From Desulfocapsaceae bacterium (GTDB taxonomy: Bacteria > Desulfobacterota > Desulfobulbia > Desulfobulbales > Desulfocapsaceae), in NCBI GenBank assembly GCA_029934775.1, contig JAOZLO010000055.1, positions 1-8,025 on the forward strand: DNA of 8,025 bases, given 5' to 3'. A program made the translations under genes and the position numbers. Positions 1 through 7,884 of this stretch are shown here, piece after piece. The notes below the pieces were generated by a model. The model searched no databases. It was given only the letters and a program-made list of their open reading frames with translations, and was not told the DNA's origin. Every line of letters begins with the position of its first letter. Position 1 is the first letter of the stretch.

Positions 1-1
1 T

Positions 2-1369
2 ACCGGTTTTGGCTTACTGGCAAATACTGTCATTCCAAATGAGGAACTTGAACATCTGCAACGTGCTATCGTCCTTTCCCATGCAGCTGGAATTGGGAAT
101 TTCATGAATGAGTCAACTGTACGGCTACTGATGGTACTGAAGATAAACAGCCTGGCTCGCGGCTATTCCGGCATTAGACTGGAAGTTATTGAAGCATTGA
201 TAAAACTGGTTAACGCAGATGTATATCCATGCATTCCCAAGAAAGGATCGGTGGGTGCTTCAGGAGATCTTGCACCGCTGGCTCATATGAGTACAATTTT
301 ACTGGGAGAAGGTGAGGTTTTTCATAAGGGCAACCGTATATCGGGCAGTGAAGGTTTGAAAATTGCAGGGCTGAAACCGGTTATACTTGGCCCAAAGGAA
401 GGGTTGGCTCTCCTTAATGGCACCCAGGCTTCAACAGCTTTTGCGCTTGAGGGTTTATTTGCCACCGAGGACCTTTTTGCTGCTGCAGTTGTCACCGGTA
501 GTCTCTGCCTGGAAGCAGCGCTTGGCAGCAGGCGGCCTTTCGAAGCTTTAGTCCATGAAGTCCGTGGTCACAAGGCTCAGATTGATTCTGCTGCCGCTTA
601 TCGCCATCTGCTGGGTGAAACGAGCGAAATTGGTGCTTCTCATAAATACTGTGAGGGCGTTCAGGATCCTTATTCACTCAGATGCCAGCCTCAGGTGATG
701 GGGGCGTGTCTCAGTCAAATTAGAAACAGCGCAGTAACGCTGGAAGTAGAAGCCAATGCTGTATCCGATAATCCGCTGGTTTTCTCAGATAGTTGCGATA
801 TTATTTCGGGTGGTAATTTTCATGCTGAACCGGTTGCAATGGCAGCCGACAATCTTGCCCTCGCTCTTGCAGAGATTGGATCAATTTCAGAGAGAAGAAT
901 CGCCCTGCTTATTGATACCCATATGAGTAAACTTCCCCCTTTTCTTGTGGAAAAGGGTGGGCTCAACTCAGGTTTTATGATCGCTCAGGTAACCTCTGCC
1001 GCTCTTGCAAGCGAGAACAAATCTCTTGCCCATCCTGCCTCAGTAGACAGTTTACCCACTTCTGCTAACCAGGAAGATCATGTCTCAATGGCAACTTTTG
1101 CCGGACGAAGGCTTTTGGATATGGCTGAGAACAGTGCCGGTGTTCTGGCGATTGAACTTCTTGCTGCCTGTCAGGGCTTAGACTTCAGAGCACCCCTGAA
1201 GACATCTGATTCTCTTGAAAAAGCAAAAAGCATGCTTCGTGAACTTGTCCCTTTCTACGATCAGGATCGGTATTTTGCACCGGATATTGAGAAGGCAAAC
1301 GGGTTGGTGACTTCCGGTGCTTTAAATGAATTGATCGAGGGGAATCTTTTACCAAGTATCACTCATTGA
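2..1369 (+). CDS. hutH: Histidine ammonia-lyase, 5' end cut off by window edge
   Basis: Catalyses non-oxidative deamination of L-histidine to trans-urocanate and ammonia, the first step of the cytoplasmic Hut pathway. The frame is open from base 2 (reads TGFGLLANT) to the TGA at 1367-1369, giving 455 codons. The Ala-Ser-Gly triad that cyclises to the MIO electrophile is at 257-265 within [15 protein letters not shown]. Using P. putida HutH numbering, the visible active-site residues all fall at the expected spacing: His83 (SHAAG), Ser143, Asn195 (LLNGTQ), Gln277/Tyr280/Arg283 (QDPYSLR), Phe329 (GGNFH) and Glu414 (NQEDH). Only Tyr53 lies outside, so about 56 codons are missing and the full length would be about 511, normal for HAL. 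The Ser-His selectivity pair and Glu414 favour histidine over phenylalanine or tyrosine as substrate. The ATG at 104 is internal (about residue 91), not the start. No other hut gene is visible. Its stop faces the stop of the diguanylate cyclase gene with one base between them. Confidence 0.95.
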   Translation, partial: TGFGLLANTVIPNEELEHLQRAIVLSHAAGIGNFMNESTVRLLMVLKINSLARGYSGIRLEVIEALIKLVNADVYPCIPKKGSVGASGDLAPLAHMSTILLGEGEVFHKGNRISGSEGLKIAGLKPVILGPKEGLALLNGTQASTAFALEGLFATEDLFAAAVVTGSLCLEAALGSRRPFEALVHEVRGHKAQIDSAAAYRHLLGETSEIGASHKYCEGVQDPYSLRCQPQVMGACLSQIRNSAVTLEVEANAVSDNPLVFSDSCDIISGGNFHAEPVAMAADNLALALAEIGSISERRIALLIDTHMSKLPPFLVEKGGLNSGFMIAQVTSAALASENKSLAHPASVDSLPTSANQEDHVSMATFAGRRLLDMAENSAGVLAIELLAACQGLDFRAPLKTSDSLEKAKSMLRELVPFYDQDRYFAPDIEKANGLVTSGALNELIEGNLLPSITH

Positions 1370-1370
1370 A

Positions 1371-2306
1371 TCAACCGATTGCCACCTGGTTTCGGCCATT
1401 CATTTTTGCTGCGTAGAGTGCCTTGTCAGCAAGAGCAATCAGATCGTCTTGAGATTCCGGGTGCTGTTGACGGTATGAACACACGCCAACACTCACAGTT
1501 ACTGCTGCAGAATGATTAATATCTTCGATGTTTTCAGCTGCAAGACACAAACGTATATTCTCTCCAGTCTGTTTTGCTCCTGCAATATCAGTCTGGGGCA
1601 GAAGAAGCAGGAACTCCTCTCCACCAAAGCGGAAGGCAAAATCAGACGAACGTATTGAGTTGGTTAATCGGTGAGCGAATTCACGGAGAACGGTATCACC
1701 AAATCCATGCCCGTAAGTATCATTTACCTTTTTGAAATGATCCAGGTCGAGCAGCAGGCAGGATAAGTCTGTACCATAGCGCTTACTGCGCTCAAATTCC
1801 TGTCTCAAAACAGTATTCAGGTGCCTGCGATTGTACAGCCCGGTCAGGTCATCTTTAATAGAAACTTCTTCCAGTATTTTCTTTTGCCTGAGAAGTTCCT
1901 CCTGTGCTGCCTCCAGTCCTCTCCTGTGTCGATATAATTCAAGAAAGACGGAGACTTTACCTAATAAAACCTCAGGTTCGACAGGTTTAAAGAGATAATC
2001 CACCGCTCCCGATTTATAGCCCTGAAAAACATGGCGCTGTTCCTTACTGAGAGCAGTTACAAAAATAATTGGCACATGGCTGGTTTTTTTATTACCACGC
2101 ATGAGTTCTGCGGTTTCGAATCCGTCCATGTCCGGCATCTGAACATCGAGTAATACCATGGCAAAATCGTTTCCTGCTACCTGAGTCAGAGCCTCATTAC
2201 CAGACAAAGCCCTGAAAATCTCACAGGGTATTTCTTCAAAAAGCAACTCCAGGGCCAAGAGGTTTTCAGGTCTGTCATCTACAATCAGAATTTTTGGCTT
2301 TTCCAT
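1371..2306 (-). CDS. PleD-like response regulator: receiver domain plus GGDEF diguanylate cyclase
   Basis: Cytoplasmic response regulator predicted to make cyclic di-GMP from two GTP when phosphorylated. The 311-residue product has a receiver domain at about 3-122 (acidic pair Asp10/Asp11, phospho-acceptor Asp54 in LLDVQMPDMDG, Thr84, Lys107 followed by Pro). A helical linker spans about 125-150, and a GGDEF domain about 150-311 opens with DDLTGLYNRR. The signature is GGEEF at 228-232, the variant PleD itself has, preceded by an RxxD inhibitory site (RSSD, 219-222) with the canonical five-residue spacing, so the enzyme should be active and product-inhibited. An in-frame ATG at 2366 would add 20 residues (MKAGVDFDLC...) overlapping the cheB-like gene. 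I prefer the ATG at 2306 because MEKPKILIVDD is the usual receiver beginning. Neither start has a clear Shine-Dalgarno sequence. It is the last gene of the four-gene minus-strand cluster, 37 bases after the cheB-like stop, so the upstream hybrid kinase is its likely phosphodonor (inferred from position). Confidence 0.93.
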   Translation of the reverse strand: MEKPKILIVDDRPENLLALELLFEEIPCEIFRALSGNEALTQVAGNDFAMVLLDVQMPDMDGFETAELMRGNKKTSHVPIIFVTALSKEQRHVFQGYKSGAVDYLFKPVEPEVLLGKVSVFLELYRHRRGLEAAQEELLRQKKILEEVSIKDDLTGLYNRRHLNTVLRQEFERSKRYGTDLSCLLLDLDHFKKVNDTYGHGFGDTVLREFAHRLTNSIRSSDFAFRFGGEEFLLLLPQTDIAGAKQTGENIRLCLAAENIEDINHSAAVTVSVGVCSYRQQHPESQDDLIALADKALYAAKMNGRNQVAIG

Positions 2307-2343
2307 TATTTTATTATTTATACTTTTTATGTGAGAACATAAA

Positions 2344-2937
2344 TCAAAATCTACGCCTGCCTTCATTTTTCAAAGTCGCAAGAAATTGTCCGATCCGAAC
2401 AAGTGACAAAATACGATCTCCCCCTGCCACGTCAATTGCCCCCTGCGGCATCTGTGGTGCTTCCGCCGTTTCGGGATCTTGAATCACGCCGAGCCCTCCC
2501 AGTTGTTTAATTCTGGCAAGACCTGCGCTGCCATCACGGTTTGCTCCCGTCAAAACAACTCCCACCAGCTTATCTCGATAAACATCAGCTGCGGTTTCAA
2601 AAAGCACATCCACCGAAGGGCGAGACCAGTTAACCGGAGGGTCAACGGATAGTGACAAGCTTCGATCCATTTCTACCTGAAGATGGTAACCTGGAGGTGC
2701 AAGGTAGATATAGCCTTTCTGAACCCCCACTTTATCCTCAGCCTCGACAATTCGCAGCAGGCAGAGTTCGTCAAGAAATCTGAGTAAGAAGTCATCACTG
2801 GTCCTGGTTCTGTGCTGTACAATCATTACAGGCAAACTAAAATCAGCAGGTAACTGAGGAAGAACCGTTTCCAGGGCATGCAGACCACCTGCCGAAACAC
2901 CCATAACCACCGCTTCATATGATTTATCAGTTGTCAT
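2344..2937 (-). CDS. CheB-type protein-glutamate methylesterase, catalytic domain only
   Basis: Predicted to hydrolyse glutamate methyl esters (and possibly deamidate glutamine) on a signalling coiled coil, opposing the CheR-type enzyme encoded just upstream. The 197 residues cover only the CheB catalytic domain: Ser15 in GVSAGG, His42 in IVQHR and Asp135 in TGANRDGSAG form the expected Ser-His-Asp triad, and YLAPPGYHL (78-86) is another family motif. Classical CheB (about 350 residues) has an N-terminal receiver that represses the esterase until CheA phosphorylates it. Here the protein starts right at the catalytic domain, so that control is absent. The ATG at 2937 lies 13 bases after the cheR-like stop and lacks a good Shine-Dalgarno sequence, which suggests translational coupling. 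No alternative upstream start is plausible because the catalytic fold begins within ten residues. The substrate is unknown. No chemoreceptor is encoded in the window, and the hybrid kinase of the same cluster is the obvious candidate. Stand-alone CheB domains next to CheR and hybrid kinases occur in other bacteria. Confidence 0.93.
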   Translation of the reverse strand: MTTDKSYEAVVMGVSAGGLHALETVLPQLPADFSLPVMIVQHRTRTSDDFLLRFLDELCLLRIVEAEDKVGVQKGYIYLAPPGYHLQVEMDRSLSLSVDPPVNWSRPSVDVLFETAADVYRDKLVGVVLTGANRDGSAGLARIKQLGGLGVIQDPETAEAPQMPQGAIDVAGGDRILSLVRIGQFLATLKNEGRRRF

Positions 2938-2950
2938 CGGAATCGTGATG

Positions 2951-3778
2951 CTAATTTTTTCTGTATATTTTTTCTTTTTTTACAACGTCCGCAAAGGTGC
3001 CGGTGTACTGAGAAATCCTGACAGTCTCCTTTGTCCCCAGGCACAGAAAGCCTCCAGTGCACAAACTTTCTTTAAACAGCCTGAAAACTCGATCCTGCAG
3101 CTCCCTCTTGAAATAAATCAATACATTACGGCAAAAAACCAGATCCATTTCACCAAAAACTCCGTCAGTCACCAGGTTATGATTTGAGAAAACGATATTT
3201 TCCTTTAATGCCTTATCCATAAGGACAAGTTCGTAGCGGGCTGAATAGTAATCGGCAAAAGATCCAACACCACCACTATCCCTGTAGTTTCTGGTATAGG
3301 CCTGCAAAAGATCTACAGGATAGATGCCCTCTTTTGCTTTGCTGAGTATAGTCTCATCAAAATCCGTTGCATAAATCAGTGATTTTCCATACAGTCCCAG
3401 TTCCTGTAACAAAATCGCAATAGAATACACTTCCTCTCCACTGGAGCAGCCAGCATGCCATATTTTGATAATCTCACGCTCTGCAAGGAGTGGCAGAACA
3501 ACCTCTCTTACGGCCTTATAAAATGATGGATCTCGAAACATCTCTGTAACATTAATAGACAGATCCTGCAGCAGGACATGAAAAAAATCCGGATCATAAA
3601 GAACCTCACGCTGCATATCTGTTAATGTTGCATGACCAGACAGAGAAAGTCTGCGTTTTAACCTGCGCTTAATTGACGCCCTGGAATAACCTCTGAAATC
3701 ATAGTCATATTTCTGATAAATGGCTTCAAGAAGTAACTCTATTTCTATATTTTCGGTATCAATATCGTTGAACTTCAT
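2951..3778 (-). CDS. CheR-type protein-glutamate O-methyltransferase
   Basis: Predicted to transfer methyl groups from S-adenosylmethionine to glutamate side chains of a receptor-like helix. From the chosen ATG at 3778 the product is 275 residues, the size of classical CheR. An N-terminal helical domain (about 8-75) carries the basic segment RASIKRRLKRRLS (33-45), the region that contacts the methylation helix in CheR proteins. Then come NVTEMFRDPSFY (76-87), the SAM-binding loop AGCSSGEE (109-116), the acidic adenosine-binding motif YATDFD (136-141, Asp139), FSNHNL (197-202) and DLVFCRNVLIYF (212-223). There is no TPR or PAS extension. A longer in-frame start at 3838 would add 20 residues and overlap the kinase stop by 13 bases. 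Those residues (MVILTIRVLFQ...) do not resemble CheR, so I reject it, although the Shine-Dalgarno match before 3778 is also poor. It lies 47 bases after the hybrid kinase and 13 before the cheB-like gene. This is a writer/eraser pair without CheA or CheW nearby. Confidence 0.93.
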   Translation of the reverse strand: MKFNDIDTENIEIELLLEAIYQKYDYDFRGYSRASIKRRLKRRLSLSGHATLTDMQREVLYDPDFFHVLLQDLSINVTEMFRDPSFYKAVREVVLPLLAEREIIKIWHAGCSSGEEVYSIAILLQELGLYGKSLIYATDFDETILSKAKEGIYPVDLLQAYTRNYRDSGGVGSFADYYSARYELVLMDKALKENIVFSNHNLVTDGVFGEMDLVFCRNVLIYFKRELQDRVFRLFKESLCTGGFLCLGTKETVRISQYTGTFADVVKKEKIYRKN

Positions 3779-3825
3779 TTTTTTACCATGCAGGAAATGG
3801 CGATCCTGAAAAAGAACTCTTATAG

Positions 3826-6800
3826 TCAATATAACCAAACCCGCAGCATTGAAAACAGCTTATCTGCATCTACCGGCTTGGACAGGTAGTCGCTGGCTCC
3901 AGCTTCAATACATTTAGTTCGGTCCCCCTTCATAGCTTTGGCAGTAAGGGCTATGATACTGACGCTGGCAAGCTTTGAATTCATTTTACGGATCTCTCTC
4001 ATAGCCTCATAGCCGTCCATCTCCGGCATCATAATATCCATGAGTACAAGGTCAATATCCGGGTTCTCCTGGAGTTTTGTAAGGGCAACCAAACCATTTT
4101 CTGCAACAACAGTATTCATCCCCTTCTCTTCCAAGATACTGACAAGGCTGAAAACATTGCGCATATCATCGTCCACAATCAATATTTTTTTGTTTTCCAA
4201 AATAGCCTCTCGATCGTGAAGCCGTCTGATCACTTCTCTCTTCTCTTCCGGGATATCCGCTGCAACCCGATGAATAAAAAGGCTGCTTTCATCCAGCAGT
4301 TTATCCATAGACTTTACATTTTTTACAACGATACTGTCAGCAAGACTATCAAGCATTTTCCGTTCTTCAGTAGTCAGCTCTCTGGCAGTATGGACAATAA
4401 CGGGAGTGTAAAAGTCGTTCTCTCTTTTCAGTTCCTTCAACAACTCGGTACCTTTCATATCAGGCAGCCCGAGATCAAGTATGATACAGTCGAAATTCTC
4501 TTTTTCAAGAAGTGCCTTTGCCTCTGCTCCCGTTGCTGCAGTTGTGGTTTTGACGATACCATTTCCGAGAAGGGTGGTGATTTCCTGCTGCATCACCTCA
4601 TCGTCTTCAACAACCAGAATTTTTTTCACTTCTTTTGACAATACCCTTTCAATTCGACTGAATACAGTGTCCATGGCCTCCATAGACACTGGCTTGGTCA
4701 GATATCCAACAGCCCCCATATGCATAGGTTCAATGGTTTTGTCAATGGCTGAAATGATATGAACCGGGATATGTCTGGTACCAAGATTGTCTTTGAGCCG
4801 AAAGAGAATACCCTTCCCATCCATACCGGGTAATCCCATGTCCAGGATAATCCCATCCGGTTCATAAAGTTCAGTAAGCTGGAGCCCGGTTTCTCCTGAT
4901 TCTGCAATGAGTGCCTTGAATCCTTTTTCTCTGGCAGTATCTCGAAGGATTTTGGCAAAATCCATATCATCTTCGATTATCAGGATAGAGCGAGAATCTT
5001 TAGTGACCTCTTTACGGTCATCCGGAACGTATTCTATGATCTCTGCCACCGGTTCAGCAAAAATCGCATCCCCCGTATTGACCTTCCTTTTCATATAAGT
5101 TGCAGAATCGGACGATAAAGCAGTTTCGCTGGACTGTGCATTTTTTACCTTGCCATTTCCAGGAAGTGACAAAGTAAAAACAGAACCCCGCCCCGGGCTG
5201 CTTGTAACATCAAGACATCCCCCCAGCAGGGCAGCAAGTTCTCTGGAGATGGAAAGTCCGAGTCCTGTACCACCATATTTCCGGCTGATGGAACCATCTT
5301 CCTGTTGAAAGGCATGAAAAATTGTTTCTACCTTATCATCACTGATACCTATACCACTATCCTTAACCATAAAAGTAACAGGCAGTTCACCGTCCCGCAT
5401 ACAGATTTCAAAAATAACACTTCCATTTTCTGTGAATTTAAAGGCGTTGGAGAGAAGATTTTTGATGATCTGTGACAATCGCTGACAATCCGTCCGGAAT
5501 GATTCCGGCATATCAGCCGCTATTTTAACTCTATATTCAATCCCTTTACTATCTGCAACCGGTTGAAAATTTCTTTCCATAGCACTGGTTATATCTTCTA
5601 CAAAGCAATTATCCAATTCAAGAGCCATTTTACCTGATTCCACCCTGGCAAGATCCAGTATTTCGTTGATCAAATTGAGCAGTTCACTCCCGGAACTGTG
5701 AACAGTAGCGGCGCATTCTATCTGTTTTTCAGTCATGTTCGCATCTTTATTGTTCGACAGATGTCTTGACAAAAGTAGGATAGAGTTGAGTGGCGTGCGC
5801 AGTTCATGGGACATATTGGCCAGAAATTCAGACTTATAACGGGAAGCTATGGCAATTTCTTCCGCCTTTTTTTCAACCTCTTCCCTGGCTCGATTCAATG
5901 CAATATTCTGGCTGTTGAGCGATTTTTTCTGCTCTCCAAGGAGGTGTGTCTGTTCTTCAAGCTCTTCGTTGGTCTGCCTCAGTTCTTCCTGCTGACTCAC
6001 CAATTCTTCAGCCTGAGTCTGGGACTCTTCCAGAAGAAGGGCCAGCTGCTCCCTGGAAAGAGCGGCATGAATAACTACAGCAATTGATCCAGCAATGTTT
6101 TCAAGAAAAGAGACCTCCCTTTCGGCAATGTCATGGAGAGCAGCAAACTCGAGAACACCTTTAGTTTCATTATCATGGATGAGAGGTACTGCCAGAATAG
6201 ATCGAGGTGCAAAACCACCAAGACCGGAGCAGATCTCTAAACCCAGGTGATCATCAGGGATATTATTGAGCAAGATACTCTTTTTATCCAGAGCTGCCTG
6301 ACCAACTACACCTTCGCCCAGTTTAAAACTTTCAGGGCTGTCTTTCTTACCTCTATAGGCATAACCTGCAGACAAGCGGAGACTGTTATTATCCATTACA
6401 AAAAAGGCTCCCACCTGGAAATCAAGATATGAGGCAAGACAGGATAAAGATGCCTGACCAAGCGAAACAATATCCTGTTTTCCCTGTATGGCTGTATGGA
6501 TCTCAGCCGCACCCGTCTTCAGCCAGTCCCGTTCATCACGTCCGCTCTCCACTGCCTGAAGAGCACGCACCATCGTTTTCAAACTTTCGTATAAAGCACC
6601 GATTTCATTATTCGGGGTATTAATGTTTTGTACGGTCAAATCTCCCCCGGAAGCAGCCTGTCTGGCCCAATTCGTTAAATACCCCAACGGGATGGTTAAA
6701 CGACGGGTAAGGATTATAGCGAGCAGAGTAACCAGGCCTGCAGTTACAAACAGTACCATAAGGCTGGTACGCATCTGTTTTTCGGCAGCCAGGTAGACCT

Positions 6801-7836
6801 CGTCAATATCTATTTCGGCCACCATCAGCAGATGAAGAGAATCATTTTCCAACAATACTAAATTGCTGGACACACCAATGGTCTTATTGCCGCTGGATCC
6901 GGAATACACGGCAAACTGAAATCCTTCATGAATATTTTTTTCGTGATCAAACTGAACTCCCCGTTGGCGTTTCTTTTCTTCGGCAAGCCAGGAAACAACA
7001 AGAGGATTATCGACGGAGTGGCTGAGGTTTTTTTGGGACGGGTCACTTCGCAACTTACTGCGCAGAGTCCCATCTCTCCCCACCAGAAATATCTGACCGG
7101 TTTCCCCAAGGCCGGTAGAATCAGACATGATAGTGTCAATTGGACCAATGTTAAGTTGTATGACAAGTATCCCTATTTTCTCACCATTCTCGCCAGTTAC
7201 CACATTAGCACCAAAAATGGCTTCCTGGTTGTTGGAAGGCTCGTAGTATGACAGGTCGGAGAAAGCGGCCTCTCCGGTTTCCAGGGCAATACGGTAAACA
7301 CGTGCAACTTCCGTATCTTTGTATGGCCCATGTACAATATTGGTTCCTAAATCTTTTTCAGCAGCTACGGAGTAGAGGATGTTACCCCGGGTATCCATGA
7401 ACAATAGATCCCTACTTCCTGAAATTTTGAGAAATTTTTTTGGATTTTCACCATATTCCAGAATGATACGAGCATAATCAGAAGATTTGAGAAACCGATC
7501 CAATGAGCTGTTACTGCGCTCAAAAGATGCTGACAGTTCAGAGAGCAAACTGACGTTGTTATCCTCTCCGGCCAGTACCGTTAAATCATCCATTCGTTCC
7601 TGAAAATAGCTGCTGAAATAAAGCGAACGGATATGCAGGGATGCTTCTAATTTTTTTGTTTCTATGCCGTAGAGACTGCTTCGACTCTTTTGATAATTCA
7701 GCCAGGCTGTGAATATCAAAGGCAGCAGAGAAAAGCAGAGCAGGCTGAGAAACAGGGTACGCCCCAGGCCACGGGTCAAAGTACGAAAACTGGTTTTTTG
7801 AACAGGATTAGTGGACATAGTGTTTTTCTTGAGCAT
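3826..7836 (-). CDS. Membrane hybrid histidine kinase: Cache-like sensor, HAMP, GAF, HisKA/HATPase, three receivers
   Basis: Inner-membrane sensor kinase of 1336 residues. Domains in order: basic N-terminus; membrane helix about 27-47; periplasmic region about 50-353 that looks like a double Cache sensor (LLFMDTRGNILYSV near 144-157, membrane-distal; GETGQIFLVGRDGTLRS near 244-260, membrane-proximal); second membrane helix about 356-377; HAMP about 378-430 (Pro383, NEIGAL 410-415); GAF about 442-592; coiled coil about 593-665; HisKA with phospho-acceptor His677 in MSHELRTPLN; HATPase with N box (Asn793, Asn797), DSGIG (826-830) and GGTGLGL (855-861). A 55-residue linker leads to three receivers: REC1 about 949-1068 (Asp999, Lys1048-Pro), REC2 about 1070-1190 (Asp1121, Lys1172 followed by Asn, unusual), REC3 about 1213-1336 (Asp1267, Lys1320-Pro). 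No Hpt domain is seen. The coil has Glu-Glu pairs at 603, 610, 617 and 624. The ligand is unknown. The start is ATG 7836; ATG 7818 is an alternative, and in-frame stops just upstream exclude a longer form. It is the first gene of the cluster and the likely input to the CheR/CheB pair and the diguanylate cyclase. Confidence 0.94.
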   Translation of the reverse strand: MLKKNTMSTNPVQKTSFRTLTRGLGRTLFLSLLCFSLLPLIFTAWLNYQKSRSSLYGIETKKLEASLHIRSLYFSSYFQERMDDLTVLAGEDNNVSLLSELSASFERSNSSLDRFLKSSDYARIILEYGENPKKFLKISGSRDLLFMDTRGNILYSVAAEKDLGTNIVHGPYKDTEVARVYRIALETGEAAFSDLSYYEPSNNQEAIFGANVVTGENGEKIGILVIQLNIGPIDTIMSDSTGLGETGQIFLVGRDGTLRSKLRSDPSQKNLSHSVDNPLVVSWLAEEKKRQRGVQFDHEKNIHEGFQFAVYSGSSGNKTIGVSSNLVLLENDSLHLLMVAEIDIDEVYLAAEKQMRTSLMVLFVTAGLVTLLAIILTRRLTIPLGYLTNWARQAASGGDLTVQNINTPNNEIGALYESLKTMVRALQAVESGRDERDWLKTGAAEIHTAIQGKQDIVSLGQASLSCLASYLDFQVGAFFVMDNNSLRLSAGYAYRGKKDSPESFKLGEGVVGQAALDKKSILLNNIPDDHLGLEICSGLGGFAPRSILAVPLIHDNETKGVLEFAALHDIAEREVSFLENIAGSIAVVIHAALSREQLALLLEESQTQAEELVSQQEELRQTNEELEEQTHLLGEQKKSLNSQNIALNRAREEVEKKAEEIAIASRYKSEFLANMSHELRTPLNSILLLSRHLSNNKDANMTEKQIECAATVHSSGSELLNLINEILDLARVESGKMALELDNCFVEDITSAMERNFQPVADSKGIEYRVKIAADMPESFRTDCQRLSQIIKNLLSNAFKFTENGSVIFEICMRDGELPVTFMVKDSGIGISDDKVETIFHAFQQEDGSISRKYGGTGLGLSISRELAALLGGCLDVTSSPGRGSVFTLSLPGNGKVKNAQSSETALSSDSATYMKRKVNTGDAIFAEPVAEIIEYVPDDRKEVTKDSRSILIIEDDMDFAKILRDTAREKGFKALIAESGETGLQLTELYEPDGIILDMGLPGMDGKGILFRLKDNLGTRHIPVHIISAIDKTIEPMHMGAVGYLTKPVSMEAMDTVFSRIERVLSKEVKKILVVEDDEVMQQEITTLLGNGIVKTTTAATGAEAKALLEKENFDCIILDLGLPDMKGTELLKELKRENDFYTPVIVHTARELTTEERKMLDSLADSIVVKNVKSMDKLLDESSLFIHRVAADIPEEKREVIRRLHDREAILENKKILIVDDDMRNVFSLVSILEEKGMNTVVAENGLVALTKLQENPDIDLVLMDIMMPEMDGYEAMREIRKMNSKLASVSIIALTAKAMKGDRTKCIEAGASDYLSKPVDADKLFSMLRVWLY

Positions 7837-7863
7837 GGATCGAGGTCAGATTCAGTTTATTTC

Positions 7864-7869
7864 CCTCCT
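7864..7869 (-). promoter_or_regulatory. Perfect AGGAGG Shine-Dalgarno-like sequence, 27 bases upstream of the kinase ATG
   Basis: The minus strand reads CAGGAGGGAA here. There are 27 bases between this core and the ATG at 7836, too far for normal initiation, and the intervening in-frame TGA codons exclude an earlier in-frame start. A CTG eight bases downstream would open a 15-codon out-of-frame peptide overlapping the kinase start. Its function is uncertain: it could be a leader peptide signal, a standby site or chance. Confidence 0.3.
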
Positions 7870-7884
7870 GATTTCATTCACGAT

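Noticed and set aside
104..1369. ATG at 104 as the start of the ammonia-lyase gene
   Set aside because: The frame is open and clearly homologous upstream to base 2 (TGFG and SHAAG motifs, active-site His), so this ATG is internal and the gene is cut by the window edge.
2..1369. Ammonia-lyase being a tyrosine/phenylalanine lyase or aminomutase
   Set aside because: Residue pair Ser-His in the selectivity loop, Glu at the position of HAL Glu414 and matching spacing throughout all favour histidine ammonia-lyase.
2945..3187. 80-codon plus-strand frame opposite the cheR-like gene
   Set aside because: The translation shows no domain and mirrors strongly conserved CheR coding sequence on the other strand.
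3779..3838. Longer start for the cheR-like protein at 3838, overlapping the kinase stop
   Set aside because: The extra 20 residues do not resemble CheR N-termini, and the protein from 3778 already has full family length.
4216..4638. 140-codon plus-strand frame opposite the kinase REC2 region
   Set aside because: It is antisense to a well-supported receiver domain, has Cys- and Phe-rich low-quality composition and no recognisable motif.
6928..7251. 107-codon plus-strand frame and the 102-codon minus-strand frame at 6858-7166
   Set aside because: Both lie inside the periplasmic sensor region of the kinase in other frames; the kinase frame is continuous and explains the sequence.
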